Positions 20,012-30,225 are shown, numbered from the stretch's first letter. The stretch: DNA of 64,000 nt from Symbiodinium natans (GCA_905221605.1 CAJNDS010001669.1:62001-126000), one strand, 5' to 3'. Notes: generated from the sequence alone by a model not told the origin. Numbers and translations: made by a program.

Positions 20012-20215
20012 TTAGTCTCTAAAGTTTTCGTGGCTTTGCCAGTGCTCTGCATTGGGGTCCCCCGTTTGGGGGTATCCGAGGTCACGCGTTAGGGGTGTCT
20101 GGTGCACCAAAAGGGACCATAATTTTGAGAAGGGATGCAACTTGGGTGATTGTGGGTTAAGCTTATGGCTTTGAAGGGCTTTAAGGCTTCTTTGGTGTTT
20201 GGGTTGCTCAGGCAA
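20012..20215 (-). other. Minus-strand open frame over a duplicated island
   Basis: 67 codons, including the copy of the 17912 island and a CACCAAAAGGGACC family P-like piece. More likely repeat than gene. Confidence 0.2.
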
Positions 20216-20426
20216 ATCCGGATTTTGGGCGGTTTAGGGTTTGGGGCTTAGGGTTTAGGTTTTAGGGTTTAGGGACTTAGCTTGTCTGACTTTTTTTGGG
20301 GTGCAGGGTTCCGGGGTTAGTGCAAAAGAAGGGTGGCACTACTCAAGGCCTGCTGCTGCTAGGGTTTTAGTCAACAGGTTTATCAAGCAAACAAACGGCT
20401 AACACATGGGAATGCCGTGGCCGCGA

Positions 20427-20573
20427 CTTGGAGGTTCATGCTACTTACCAGTATGAACCAATTATAACGGTACTTGTAACTCACTTATAAGCCCCTTTAG
20501 TGCCCTAATATGGTTGTAAGTACAGTTATAGGGACAGTTCTAATTTGCTTAATAAGTACCATGAACCTCCAAG
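20427..20573 (+). mobile_element. Family C element with GA duplication (long subfamily)
   Basis: CTTGGAGGTTCATG to CCATGAACCTCCAAG, flanked by GA on both sides. On the minus strand, splicing from GTTCATGG to CCAAG would add nine bases and keep the neighbouring minus frame open. Confidence 0.82.
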
Positions 20574-20690
20574 GAGAATTCTCGTCGATCCGCTGCAGCC
20601 AAGCCACCCATGCACGAAAAGCTTTTCGCTTCTGGCGAGGGTGGAGAAAACGGTCCTTGGATGCAATCGCAAAACCCTGAACCCTGAACC
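20574..20690 (-). CDS. Candidate minus-strand exon next to a family C element
   Basis: The minus frame is open from the telomeric boundary at about 20690 to the element. It includes the aromatic/basic run KAFRAWVAWLQRID, reminiscent of single-helix repeats such as those in SFI1-like proteins, though one motif is not enough to assign a family. It abuts the element's GTTCATGG. After the hypothetical splice the frame ends at a TAG about ten codons on. The plus strand is also open here. Confidence 0.28.
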
Positions 20691-20790
20691 CTGAACCCGA
20701 AACCCTGAACCCTGAACCCAAAACCCTAAGCCCTAAAGCCTGAGCCCAAAACCCCCCTAAGCTCCAAACCCTAAACCGTAAACGCTTCAA
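20669..20790 (-). repeat. Degenerate telomeric tract
   Basis: CCCTGAA-rich, then CCCTAAA and CCCTAAG variants. Confidence 0.82.
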
Positions 20791-20920
20791 ACCTAAACCC
20801 TAAACCCCCAAACCCTAAACGCTTGAACCCTAAACCCCCCCGACCCTAAAGGTGAGCCGAGACTAAGCTCGCCGCCAACGTCCTCGCCCGGATAACTTCC
20901 AAAGCTGGCACGAGGGAGGG

Positions 20921-21330
20921 GGTTTAGGGTTTAGGGTTTGGGGTTTAGGGTTTGAGGTTTAGGGTTTAGGGTTTGGGGCTTGGGGGTTTAGGGTCTGACG
21001 CTTAAGGGCTCAGGGGGTTTAGGGTTTACCGTTTAGGGCAGCATCTGGTTGTTTGGCCGGTTTGAGGCTTAGGGGGTTTAGGGTTTAGGCCTGGGGTTGA
21101 GGGGTGAGTGCTTGGGGGCCTTAGGAGCCCAGAGTTTGGGGCGTTGGGGGGTGTGGGGGGGTTGCTTTGCAGGCTTAGAGCTTCAGGGGTTTTGGAGTTC
21201 AGGGCTGCAGCGGAGCTTTGGTGGTATGGCTTTAGGATTTAGGGGTTAGGGTTTAGGACTTAGGGTTAAGGGTTAAGGGTTTAGGGGTTTAGGGGTTTCG
21301 GGTGGGTAGGGGTTCGGGTTTTGGGCGGGT
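20921..21330 (+). repeat. Degenerate G-rich telomere-like region
   Basis: TTTAGGG, TTTGGGG, GGTTGGGGGG and similar units with short non-repeat gaps. No gene. Confidence 0.75.
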
Positions 21331-21389
21331 GTGGCTTGATTCAGCTGGGAAGTCTACAGTGCAGCGCTCTCCGGAACAAACGCCCTCGA

Positions 21390-21450
21390 ACCCGAAACCC
21401 TAAACCCTAAACCCGAAACCCTGAACCCTGAACCCTAAACCCGAAACCCT
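21390..21450 (-). repeat. Telomeric tract with CCCGAAA units
   Basis: Eight units alternating CCCTAAA, CCCGAAA and CCCTGAA. Confidence 0.88.
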
Positions 21451-21637
21451 CTTCACACGCAGCCCTGAAGCAGCCCTGAAACCCGAACAGCAGAGTAGAG
21501 GTCTCAGGGGGATCTCGCAGTGTAAGGGAAGACGCGGTGTGGACGACATTCCATTGGTGCTCCACCCTACACCCTAAGCCCTCAGACATTCAGGGCCAAG
21601 TGAAGCTTAAGGGCCTGACACCCTCCCAAGCACCAAA

Positions 21638-21730
21638 CCCTAAGCCCTGAGCCCTAAACCCTAAACCCCAAGCCCTAAACCCTAAACCCTAAACCCCAAG
21701 CCCTAACCCCAAGCCCTAACCCTAAACACC
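21638..21730 (-). repeat. Degenerate telomeric tract
   Basis: CCCTAAA, CCCCAAG and CCCTAAC units. Confidence 0.85.
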
Positions 21731-21817
21731 CGAAGACCTCATCGATGGCTGCGTGACAAGGCATCCCTGCCTCGCTCGGCCTTGTCTCGCTGTTTGTCCT
21801 GCAATGATGTAGGGGTT

Positions 21818-21912
21818 TTGGGTTTAGGGTTTATAGGGTTTAGTAGGGTTAGTAGGGTTGGTAGGGTTTAGGGTTTGGGGTTTGGGGTTTGGGGTTTGGG
21901 GTTTGGGGTTTA
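21818..21912 (+). repeat. Telomeric tract containing TAGTAGGGT units
   Basis: Three 9-base GTTAGTAGG/GTTGGTAGG units (21838-21866) precede five TTTGGGG units. This 9-mer is the one amplified at 24980-25150 on the other strand. Confidence 0.88.
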
Positions 21913-21997
21913 GGGACATAAGGAGTGTACCTTAAAATAAGGGTTTAGGGCTTAGGGCACAAAAGGAAACAGAAGGATCCTTATTCTGGTTCAAGGA

Positions 21998-22052
21998 CTA
22001 CCCTAAACCCTAAACCCTAAACCCTAAACCCTAAACCCTAAACCCTAAACCC
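21998..22052 (-). repeat. Interstitial telomeric tract
   Basis: Seven and a half CCCTAAA units. Confidence 0.94.
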
Positions 22053-22158
22053 TCATTTACGGGGTCTTGGCGCTCTCTGGGCACCAGCAACCTTCGAGGG
22101 ACTAGAGGAGGGACCCTTGCTAGGGACCTGAGGCTTCTGTAGGGTCCATGTAGGGGCT

Positions 22159-22257
22159 TAAACCCTAAACCCTAAACCCTAAACCCTAAACCCTAAACCC
22201 TAAACCCTAAACCCTAAACCCTAAACCCTAAACCCTAAACCCTAAACCCTAAACCCT
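22159..22257 (-). repeat. Perfect interstitial telomeric tract, 14 units
   Basis: Uninterrupted CCCTAAA, ending CCCTGGAG. Confidence 0.96.
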
Positions 22258-22460
22258 GGAGGAAAGCTCCTGGCAAACGATCTCGGCTTGAAGGTACGCG
22301 CGCTGGAGGCTAAGCCGAGTCCTTGAGAAGGGGTTTAGGGTTTAGATTTGTGCTGGTCCTAGGGTGCGTGAAAAGACGCACGTATCTCGCAGAAGGGGCC
22401 AGCAAAAATCCTGATCCTCCCAATCCATGCAAGTTCAACACGTCCATTCTCGCAGTACAG

Positions 22461-22557
22461 CCCCAAAACCCAAACCCCAAACCCTAAACCCCAAACCCTG
22501 AAACCGAAAACCCTAAACCCTAAACCCCAAACCCTGAAACCGAAAACCCTAAACCCT
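22461..22557 (-). repeat. Telomeric tract with 36-bp higher-order duplication
   Basis: The block starting CCCCAAACCCTGAAACCG at 22489 is repeated at 22525. Five telomeric-type units have been copied as one. Confidence 0.85.
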
Positions 22558-22837
22558 CTGTGTCAAGTCACTGCAGCTTTGTCCGCTCCGCATCTTGCTC
22601 GGCGTGCCTCCGAAGGCAAACTCTAAACCCTAAACCGCTACCCCTGAACCCTAAACCTCAACCCCTAACCCTAAACCCTAGGCCCTGATAAACCCTAAAC
22701 CCCAAACCCTAAAACCCTAAACCCTAAACCCTGTTCGGCTCCCAAACCGAAGCCCTCAAGGTTCCTGTTCGGTTCCTGCTGGAGTTGATCTGGGAATCCT
22801 GACGAGGGCCTCTTGCTCATTCCGGTATAAGGCTCAG

Positions 22838-22917
22838 GGTGTAGGGCCCTAAACCCTAAACCCTAAACCCTAAACCCTAAACACTAAACCCTACACCCAT
22901 TGGGGTGTAGGGTTTAG
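22838..22917. repeat. Telomeric tract with two orientation switches
   Basis: GTGTAGGG meets CCCTAAA at about 22848, and CCCTACACCC meets GGGGTGTAGGG at about 22897. Confidence 0.8.
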
Positions 22918-23032
22918 GGATTTCGTCGTGCCGGGCTGATCTGCAAGGGCCGAGGAGCACAGAGTCCAAACTCAGCCGAAGCTGCGCGATGCCTCGGCTT
23001 GACGGCAAAGGCGACTGGCGGTGAGGAAGCGC

Positions 23033-23113
23033 TCTAAACCCTAAACCCTAAACCCTAAACCCTAAACCCTAAACCCTAAACCTTAACCCTAAACCTTCCT
23101 AAACCCTAAATCC
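23033..23113 (-). repeat. Interstitial telomeric tract
   Basis: Seven CCCTAAA units, then decayed units. Confidence 0.9.
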
Positions 23114-23375
23114 GAAATCCCCGAGGCAGAGTGAGGGACTGACTATTCTGAACTCTGTCGTTTTTGAGGGCTCATGAAGGTTCAGGGTTTAGGGCTCAGG
23201 GTTCTAAAGTTTAGGGGTTTACACGCTTAGGGCTTAGGGCTGAGGGTTTAGGGTTTAGGGTTTAGGGTTTCGAGTCAAAAAACACACACCGAGGCACTCT
23301 CCGTCGCGGTCCTGCGCTCGTCCACAAGCTGCTCGCGCAAGCACCGGATCTGCATCTGGAGCTCCCTCCTGCTCT

Positions 23376-23650
23376 TAACCCTACTTTCATACGGTTTAGG
23401 GTTTAGGGTTTAGGGTTTAGGGTTTAGGGTTTAGGGTTTAGGGTTTAGGGGTTCTTAAGGAGGGGGGGGGGTTTCAATGGGGGTATGTAACCCAAGGTTC
23501 GCGAATACTCCCTGCTACTCCCTAAGGCTCCCTAAGCCTTGTTAAGGTTCCCTGGGTACCCCTAAACCCTAAGCCTAAACCCTAAACCCTAAACCCTAAA
23601 CCCCTCCCTTAAGAACCCGCGAACCCCCCTCCCTTAAGAACCCTATGATC
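23376..23650 (+). mobile_element. Family I element with two telomeric tracts
   Basis: CCCTACTTTCATA is followed by eight TTTAGGG units, then GTTCTTAAGGAGGGG. The interior contains CTCCCTAAGGCTCCCTAAG, and the right end CCCTCCCTTAAGAACCC is present twice. A second CCCTAAA tract lies at 23565-23612. The first junction is shared with 33186-33376. Confidence 0.75.
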
Positions 23651-23653
23651 TTT

Positions 23654-23955
23654 CTTGGTGGCCCAGAAACCATACTACAATAAGAGCACCTTGGGATGTT
23701 CCCCCTTATACTATAACGGTCCTTAACAGGGATTCTAGTAGCCCCGACTGCAATTCCTATTAAGGACTGTTAGCAGAAGGCGGAGTATCCCAAAGGGCAC
23801 CCTTTTTGGGGGCTGGGGGTTTAGGGCTTAGGGTTAGAAGGTTTAGGGGTTTAGGGTTATAGGGGGTTTAGGGTTTAGGGTCGAGGGGTTGGTTGCTCTA
23901 TAAGGGAACCTTGAACCCCCACAGAAAGGGAACAGGGTACCACTGGGCTCCCAAG
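23654..23955 (+). mobile_element. Family H element carrying a nested family B copy and a telomeric tract
   Basis: The left end CTTGGTGGCCCAGAAACCAT and right end CCACTGGGCTCCCAAG are the H termini. Family B (23691-23793) interrupts the GGGCACCCTTTTT block, and TTTAGGG-type units (about 23818-23882) interrupt the middle. The uninterrupted block is seen at 45011. Confidence 0.8.
23691..23793 (+). mobile_element. Family B element without telomeric insert
   Basis: TTGGGATGTTCCCCCTTATA … AGTATCCCAA with both AACGGTCCTTAACAGGGATT and AATTCCTATTAAGGACTGTT arms. The flanks AGAGCACC and AGGGCACC give a 7/8 duplication. Confidence 0.88.
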
Positions 23956-24023
23956 TTTTCTGGGTCAAAGACGATCGCAATACCAGTAGCAAATACCAAC
24001 GCCAATAACAGTGACAACACTGA

Positions 24024-24136
24024 GAATAATACTTACTTCTCCAATAGCCAAGGGGAAGAAAGGTTAAACCTGAATATCCCTGCTAAATAATGAAACCCAC
24101 GAAGTGTGAAGTTCAACTAAAGGCGAAGTAATTCTA
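24024..24136 (+). mobile_element. Family W repeat, copy 1
   Basis: CTTACTTCTCCAATAGCCAAGGGG … GTTCAACTAAAGGCGAAGTA. It is homologous to 44692-44812. Inverted termini are weak. Confidence 0.55.
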
Positions 24137-24623
24137 TTCACAATAACAGTAGTCAGAGTAGGAGTAAAGGTAATAGCACATCGTGAGCTGTTTGTAGGAA
24201 CTTAAACAGTTCGGTTGCCATCGCGTGAATCTATGTATGCATGAATGAGGCTTTTGGGGGGTACATTTTGAAGAAACACGCGAATGAAGATCGAATGCAC
24301 CCATGCGTGCACAGGAGCACACGGTCCTCTCATTGGCCCAGCCTGGCGCAAAACACAAACACGCACACACACACACACACAGAGACGATCTGCACTCAAC
24401 TGTTCCTACATTCGCCTTACAAATACAACTTGCATGCGCATCAATCAACACATTAAGAACACACATCTGAATACAAGGCGGACCTGTCTACCTGGTTGGA
24501 GGATTTCAGGCAAGAAAGGCAGAAGATCCACAACCCCAGGACAGGGCGACATCCCTGCACTGCCAAGCTTTCCGAGCCACACGCTAAACTACATTTCGTA
24601 GGGATGCCAACAAACTGTCTACT
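24137..24623. other. Non-telomeric stretch with CA microsatellite; no gene assigned
   Basis: A CA run lies at 24363-24381. Minus and plus frames of about 105-110 codons overlap here, but both read through the microsatellite and neither shows a domain. One of the longer telomere-free intervals. Confidence 0.35.
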
Positions 24624-24721
24624 GGTTCTTAGTGGGGAATGATGGTATTAGGTACCTAATGTCCCCTATACAGGGGGATGTAAGGTACCTAATCATTCCC
24701 CACTAGTACCCCACTAGAACC
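24624..24721. mobile_element. Family N palindromic element
   Basis: GGTTCTTAGTGGGGAATGAT … AGGTACCTAAT pairs with AGGTACCTAATCATTCCCC. The right end CCCCACTAG is duplicated (…CTAGTACCCCACTAGAACC). Single copy in this window. Confidence 0.65.
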
Positions 24722-24869
24722 TGCAGGACTTTGCTTGACTTAAGGAGTGTTCATTACTTGAGGCATATGGGCTCTCTTCGGACATAGAGCAGACGCTGCA
24801 AGCATTTGCAACGGCCCAACCCTAAAATCTGCGAAGTGGCTATCTTAACCCCTGAGCTAAACCCTATGA

Positions 24870-24979
24870 GCCCGCAACCCTAAAACCCTAAACCCTAAAA
24901 CCCTAAAACCCTAAACCCTGAACCCTAAACCCTAAACCCTAAAACCCTAAACCCTAGACCCTAAACCTTAAACCCTAAA
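24870..24979 (-). repeat. Telomeric tract leading into the 9-mer array
   Basis: CCCTAAA and CCCTAAAA units. Confidence 0.88.
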
Positions 24980-25150
24980 CCCTACCAACCCTACCAACCC
25001 TACCAACCCTACCAACCCTACCAACCCTACCAACCCTACTAACCCTACTAACCCTACTAACCCTACTAACCCTACTAACCCTACTAACCCTACTAACCCT
25101 ACTAACCCTACTAACCCTACTAACCCTACTAACCCTACTAACCCTACTAA
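24980..25150 (-). repeat. Nineteen-unit 9-bp minisatellite derived from telomere-like sequence
   Basis: Exactly 6 CCCTACCAA units (24980-25033) followed by 13 CCCTACTAA units (25034-25150), with no error. On the minus strand it reads as a Gly-Leu-Val repeat in one frame, which I take as incidental. Confidence 0.95.
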
Positions 25151-25225
25151 ACCCAAAACCAAAGCCGACTTTCCCAGGATGCCTTGGACGCCCGACGCGC
25201 GGGCGGGTGTGGCCTGGCGTGCTGA

Positions 25226-25420
25226 GTTTGATTTGGGGTTTGGGGTTTGGGGTTTAGGGTTTGTGGTTTAGGGTTTGGGGTTTAGGGTTTAGGATTTGGG
25301 GTTTAGGGTTTAGGGTTTGGGGTTTGGGGTTTGGGGTTTAGGGTTCTGGGTTTAGGGTTCTGGGCTTGGGGTTAGGGGTTTGGGGTTTGGAGTTTGGGGT
25401 TTAGGGTTTAGGGTCTAGGG
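25226..25420 (+). repeat. Mixed TTTGGGG/TTTAGGG tract
   Basis: About 27 units. A/G variants alternate in short blocks. Confidence 0.9.
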
Positions 25421-26198
25421 TGTCTTTCATCCTAGCTTACGCAGGTGCTCAATGGCATAGGGCTCGATGATGATGGGAGCAGTTCTCTCTGGTTGTAGGG
25501 CTCAGGGTATGCAAGCTTAGTAAGGCCTGAACTTGGGGATCTCTTATGCCGGAAAAGGGCTTGTTTAGGGTTTCGGGTTCAGGGTTTAGGGTTGAGGGTT
25601 TTGCGGGCTAACTCATAGTAGGCATGCCTTGCTAGATTGAGCTATCTTCCGCGCTTGAAGGGTATTGGGCTTCATTGTTAGACCCTAACTCACTCAGTTG
25701 TGTCACAAAACACGAACCCTCAACAAGCTCCTAAAAAGCAGGCGAAATCCTACACTCTTAACAGCCCTCCTTCAAAAAGGCCGCCTTCATGTCGCCAAGT
25801 CCGGCCACAGGTAGTGTTGGACTGAGGGCCTGGAACTTTTTAGGGGTTTTAGGTTTTAGGAGGTTAGGGGTTTGGAGGTTTAGCGTTTGGGGGTTTAGGT
25901 GGTTAGGGTTTAGGGGGTTTATATGGACAGGGGGTTTATATGGGGGGGGTTTAGGGTTCTCGGGTTCACGAGTTCAGGGGTTTAGATTTAGGGGTTTCGT
26001 GCGTGACAGCTTGCAGGGTTTAGGACTTATGGGTCCGATGTAGGGTTTCGGGCTTATGGGGGCCTGTTGTCCTCCTAAAACCTAAACCCTGACAACCCCC
26101 AAACCCCAAACACTAACCCCTAAACAATAAACTCTGAACCCCTAAACGTTCTTGCTACCCCTCAACCCTAAACCTTGAACGCCCAACCGTAAAGTACT

Positions 26199-26300
26199 AA
26201 ACCCTAAACCCTAAACCCTAAACCCTAAACCCTAAACCCTGATCCCTAAACCCTAAACCCTAAACCCCAAACCCTAAACCCTAAACCCTAAACCACAACC
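26199..26300 (-). repeat. Interstitial telomeric tract
   Basis: About 13 CCCTAAA units, facing the 26387 tract across 87 bp. Confidence 0.93.
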
Positions 26301-26386
26301 CATGAACGTTCTTTCCTCCAAGAACCAGGCCTCCCATGAAGCGCCCACCTTCCGCGAGCCAAGGGGCCCCTTGACAGTTGGAGCTG

Positions 26387-26560
26387 GTTAGGGTTTAGGG
26401 TTTAGGGTTTAGGGTTTAGGGTTTAGGGTTTAGGGTTTAGGGTTTAGGGTTTAGGGTTTAGGATTTAGGGTTTAGGGTTTAGGGTTTAGGGTTTAGGGTT
26501 TAGGGTTTAGGGTTTAGGGTTTAGGGTTTAGGGCTTAGGGTTTAGGGTTTAGGGCTTAGG
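26387..26560 (+). repeat. Long interstitial telomeric tract (about 25 units) abutting family K
   Basis: Near-perfect TTTAGGG. The last GGG overlaps the first bases of a family K terminus (GTTGCTGAGT). Confidence 0.94.
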
Positions 26561-26659
26561 GTTGCTGAGTTCATAAGCCCCCAAAAAAGTGTACACTTTC
26601 AGTTCTATAGGGGCTTACAGTCTCCCACAACGTGTAAAGTGTGCTCACTCAGCTACTCA
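26559..26659 (+). mobile_element. Family K element, copy 1
   Basis: GTTGCTGAGTTCATAAGCC … AGTGTACACTTTCAGTTCTA … CACTCAGCTACTCAG. The left terminal bases are replaced by the telomeric tract. Confidence 0.75.
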
Positions 26660-27060
26660 GGGCTTAGGGTTTAGGATTTCGGGCTTTAGGGTTTCAGGTT
26701 TAGGGTTTAGGGGTTTAGGGTTTTGGGGTTTGGGGGTGTTGGGGGTTGGTTTGGGATTTTGGATTTTGCGGGTTCAGGGCTTAGGGTTTTGGAAATGTGT
26801 GTTTAGTTTTTTGTATAGGGTGTGGTGCTTAGGGATCCATAGTGGTCTGCTCTTTCCTCTTTGTTTTTTTCAGGGAGCCCCAATACCTTCTAATTAAGGA
26901 GAAGGGTTTAGGGATTAGGGTTTGGGGTGTTGGGCTTGGGGATCCATAGCGGGTTTTGTGGGTGTTACACAAGCTGACCCGCAAAGGGATCCCCACAGCA
27001 AATTTCACGGTACATGTGTTCATTGCGGGTTTGGGGCTCGCTGGGGGATCCTGGTCTTCA

Positions 27061-27180
27061 TATGATGTGGGGTTTATATTTCCTGTATCCCCAAAAGGAC
27101 ACCGAATATATACACTCACCAATTTTAAACAGGAACCATATATACACTCACCAATAACAGTAATATAAACCCTGTTTCAT
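27061..27180 (+). mobile_element. Family M element
   Basis: GTGGGGTTTATATTTCCTGT … ATATAAACCCTGTTTCAT, with imperfect inverted ends. The block TATATACACTCACCAA occurs twice inside. A second copy is inserted in family A at 27427. Confidence 0.75.
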
Positions 27181-27273
27181 ATGCCCTGGGCTTAGTTCTT
27201 AGACCGCACGAAGCCCGTTCTGTGCCTTCGCGAAACCATTCGCTGTCGACGGGATGGTCTGCACGGCGGGTGA

Positions 27274-27329
27274 ACCCTAAACCCTAAACCCTAAACCCTA
27301 AACCCTAAACCCTAAACCCTAAACCCCAA
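27274..27329 (-). repeat. Interstitial telomeric tract
   Basis: Seven CCCTAAA units. Confidence 0.94.
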
Positions 27330-27426
27330 AACAGGCTGAGGATTTCGGGCTTTCGGGTCTTCAGGCTTTCCCGGCCTGTGGGGTTTAGGGTTCCAAGCTT
27401 TGAGTCGAAGATTTGAGGGTTTTAAT

Positions 27427-27657
27427 CCCACCTTTGGAGTAGACCCTGAAAAAAAGTATTTGAAGTAGGGTATATATTTCTTGTACCCCCAAAAGGACAC
27501 CAGGTATATACACTCACCAATATCAAAAAGGAACCTTATATACACTCACCAAAAACAGCAATGTAAACCCTGTTTCATATACTTTTTGGGTATAAGTATC
27601 TATAGTAGGAGCCCAGAACCAAAAAAAAGTATTAAAGTATAGTACTCCAAAACCCAG
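27427..27657 (+). mobile_element. Family A element, copy 4, with nested family M
   Basis: The A left part ends AAAAAAGTAT at about 27459 and resumes ATACTTTTTGGGTATAAG at about 27578. The insert (about 27460-27577) is a family M copy. The target is the GTATATAC palindrome of A. Confidence 0.85.
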
Positions 27658-27659
27658 TT

Positions 27660-28140
27660 AAGGAGTTCAGGTTTCAGGAACTGTTGGCTGCCAAGGACTA
27701 CGGGCAGATAGTGGCTTCAGCTCTTGAATGTGCCTCGTGTACCTGTATGTCTACTTTGTACCTTTACTTACTCTATAAGTTTGCCGGATACTCTCAGTAT
27801 GAGATAAAATTATGGTATTCCAGGGTTTAGGGCTTTAGGGCTTAGGGTTGTGTTGGCAAACTTGAGTTTCCCCTCAAGCAGGCCTGGCCCCGGGGCATTT
27901 TTGTCGGGCCTCCGCTGCAGGTGAGATAGCGTCCGCTTGGTAATGACACACTCCATATGCCGCTGTGCAATGCAAGCATATCCCAGAGCATTGGATCCTC
28001 GACAGTGTGACTGAGCGACGGTTGTGCGTGAGGGCTCCGGCTTCTTTCGGGGCACCTCAACTATCTATGAACAGGTTCCTGTTTGAAAGGACAGACTGGT
28101 AATTTTTAAAGTTATTCACAACAGTACAACAAGCATACTT
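27660..28140. other. Mostly non-repetitive stretch; no gene assigned
   Basis: Apart from a few TTTAGGG units near 27822-27850 it is unique-looking. Two overlapping minus frames of 72-81 codons (27810-28060) lack recognisable motifs. Confidence 0.3.
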
Positions 28141-28186
28141 TGAGGCTTCAGGGTTTAGGGTTTCGGTTCAGGGTGTAAGGTCTGGG

Positions 28187-28304
28187 TTGGGATGTTCCCT
28201 CTTATACTAGGACTAGAATGGGGGGGGGGGGGGGTACTATAATCCCTTGTAAGGACTGTTAGTATAAAACCCTAAACCCTAAGCCCAGATAAAAAACATC
28301 CCAA
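28187..28304 (+). mobile_element. Family B element with telomeric insert in the right arm and a G15 run
   Basis: TTGGGATGTTCCCTCTTATA … AACATCCCAA. CCCTAAA units (about 28268-28285) separate GTTAGTATAA from the terminus. The loop contains a G15 run. The flanks GGTCTGGG and GGTCGTAG are only partly alike. Confidence 0.78.
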
Positions 28305-28642
28305 GGTCGTAGGGTTTATAAAGGCCTCAGCCACAGCTGCTGCACGAGACATTGTCACTTCATTCCTCCTCCCCGAAGTACCGTGAGGCTAGGTTTTTAA
28401 AGGGCAGGAGTTCCGGGGGAGAGCGAGAATCCCTAAACCCTAAACCCTAAGCCGTAAGCCCTAAGCCCTAAGGCCAAAACCCTAGGCTGGTTACTTCTCT
28501 TAGAGGTGGTCCCTTTTGCGTTCCAAAAAACTCCATCATTTGGAGAGCTTGTGGGGATTAAGACTCGCACCCCTAAGGTTGTACCGCGAAAGGTTTCTCC
28601 TAATGTACTCCGAATGTGGCCAGTATGTTTCTTCAGGACTAC

Positions 28643-28746
28643 TTAGTTGCTGAGTTCATAAGCCCCCCAAAAAGTGTACACTTTCAGTTCTATAGGGGAC
28701 TATCGTATCCCAAAAAATTGTAAAGTGCACGTCACTCAGCGACTAA
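28643..28746 (+). mobile_element. Family K element, copy 2, with GACTAC duplication
   Basis: TTAGTTGCTGAGTTCATAAG to CTCAGCGACTAA, flanked by an exact 6-bp GACTAC at 28637-28642 and 28747-28752. GT near the start and AG at the junction recall family C, but removal would not be a multiple of three. Confidence 0.85.
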
Positions 28747-28818
28747 GACTACCTAAACAGGGTTCCCAAACCCAAGGTACCACCTCAAGCGTCCAAGGTA
28801 GAATCCCATGATAAATTA

Positions 28819-28927
28819 CTTGGAGGTTCATGGGACTGGGATAACCCCTATAAGGCCCTTTAGGGTTATTATAAGTAGGGTTACAAGTACAGTTATAATT
28901 GGTTAGTCAGTACCGTGAACCTCCAAG
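28819..28927 (+). mobile_element. Family C element (long subfamily) with TA duplication
   Basis: CTTGGAGGTTCATGGGACT, then AACCCCTATAAGGCCCTTTA, then CGTGAACCTCCAAG. TA on both sides. Confidence 0.85.
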
Positions 28928-28986
28928 TAGGGGAACCAGCACCTGAAAATCAGGACCGGAACCCCCCCCCCCCCCAGTAACACCCC

Positions 28987-29296
28987 AGGCCGCAGAGCCC
29001 AAAGCCCTAAGGCTTAAACCCTAAACCCTAGCCCTAAACCCTAAACCCTAAACCCTAAACCCTAAACCCTAAACCCTAAACCCTACACTCTAGCCCTAAG
29101 CCCGAAGCCCGAAGCCCGAAGCCGGAAGCCCGAAGCCCTAAGCCCTAAGCCCTAAGCCCTAAGCCCTAACCCCTAAGCCCTAAGCCCTAAACCCTAGCCC
29201 TAAACCCTACAGCTCTAAACCCTAAGCCCTAAGCCCTAAGCCCTAAACCCTAAACCCTAAACCCTAGCCCTAAACCCTACAGCTCTAAACCCTAAG
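28987..29296 (-). repeat. Long mixed telomere-like array with CCCTAAG and CCCGAAG blocks
   Basis: CCCTAAA, CCCGAAG (about 29100-29135) and CCCTAAG (29136-29190) occur in blocks. A larger unit (CCCTAGCCCTAAACCCTACA) recurs at about 80-bp spacing (29193 and 29273). Confidence 0.9.
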
Positions 29297-29397
29297 CTCG
29301 GGTTGATCTCCTGCCCAAACTCACGGACGGGGCGTCTGGCATACCGCTTCACGTTGCTCAATCACGTCTCGGCCCCAAAGCTCTGCGATGTTAATGC

Positions 29398-29490
29398 AGG
29401 GTTTAGGGTTTAGGGTTTAGGGTTTAGGGTTTAGGGTTTAGGGTTAGGGTTTAGGGTTTAGGGTTTAGGGTTAGGGTTTAGGGTTTAGGG
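29398..29490 (+). repeat. Interstitial telomeric tract
   Basis: About 13 TTTAGGG units with two one-base-short units. Confidence 0.94.
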
Positions 29491-29739
29491 CTTCTTCTTT
29501 GGAATTCTGTTTTGGGCACCCTATCATATGACGGTTGTGTGCTATCATCAGTCAAGGAGGGCTCAGGGCGTTTAAGGTTTAGGGGCTTGGGTCTTCTTTC
29601 TTGAGCACTGAGGAGTTCAGGTTTAAAGGATGTTGACGTAGCCCAAGGGTCCCTAAACAAACCCCTAAACCCCTAAACCCTAAACCCTAAACCCCTGAAC
29701 CCTAAGCCCTAAAACCCTCAAAACCCAAAAAGACCCAAA

Positions 29740-30225
29740 GGGTCGGCGCTCTAGGAGCAGTGAAGCTGGCAAGCTGATGGCAAAACGCGCACGCGGCGCC
29801 TGGTGTGATCGACGCTTATGGGTGGTGTCGCCAGGCTGGGGCTGTACAAATGGAGCCACGGAGTGTGAGCTGGGCGCATGCCAGACTCAGGCTCCAACAT
29901 GCACATGAATTCATATAAGCTGTGGGGTGGTGGCATTATTGGTACTATTATGTTTGTGTTTTTGAGGGGGCCTGCGTGTATATAATGTACCAAGTTTTGA
30001 TCGCAATAAAATGACCATCTAAAAGGGCTGCTCATAGACCTTTAGGGCTTGATTTCTACGCCATCCCCAGTAAAGAAAACTGAAATAAGCTGTGATGGCA
30101 GGTATCCAGCGCTTCTTGGGACAGCATGTGCTTCTTGCACATTGCCGGGCCCTTGTTGTGCGACGTAAACTAACACACCACAACGGGGCTGTACTGTATA
30201 AAGGATGAGTATCCTCATACCCTAA
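29740..30225. other. Telomere-free stretch of about 480 bp; no gene assigned
   Basis: Minus frames of 94 codons (29751-30035) and 79 codons (30019-30258) overlap head to tail. Neither has a recognisable domain. The region has balanced composition and is one of the better places to look for a diverged exon. Confidence 0.3.
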
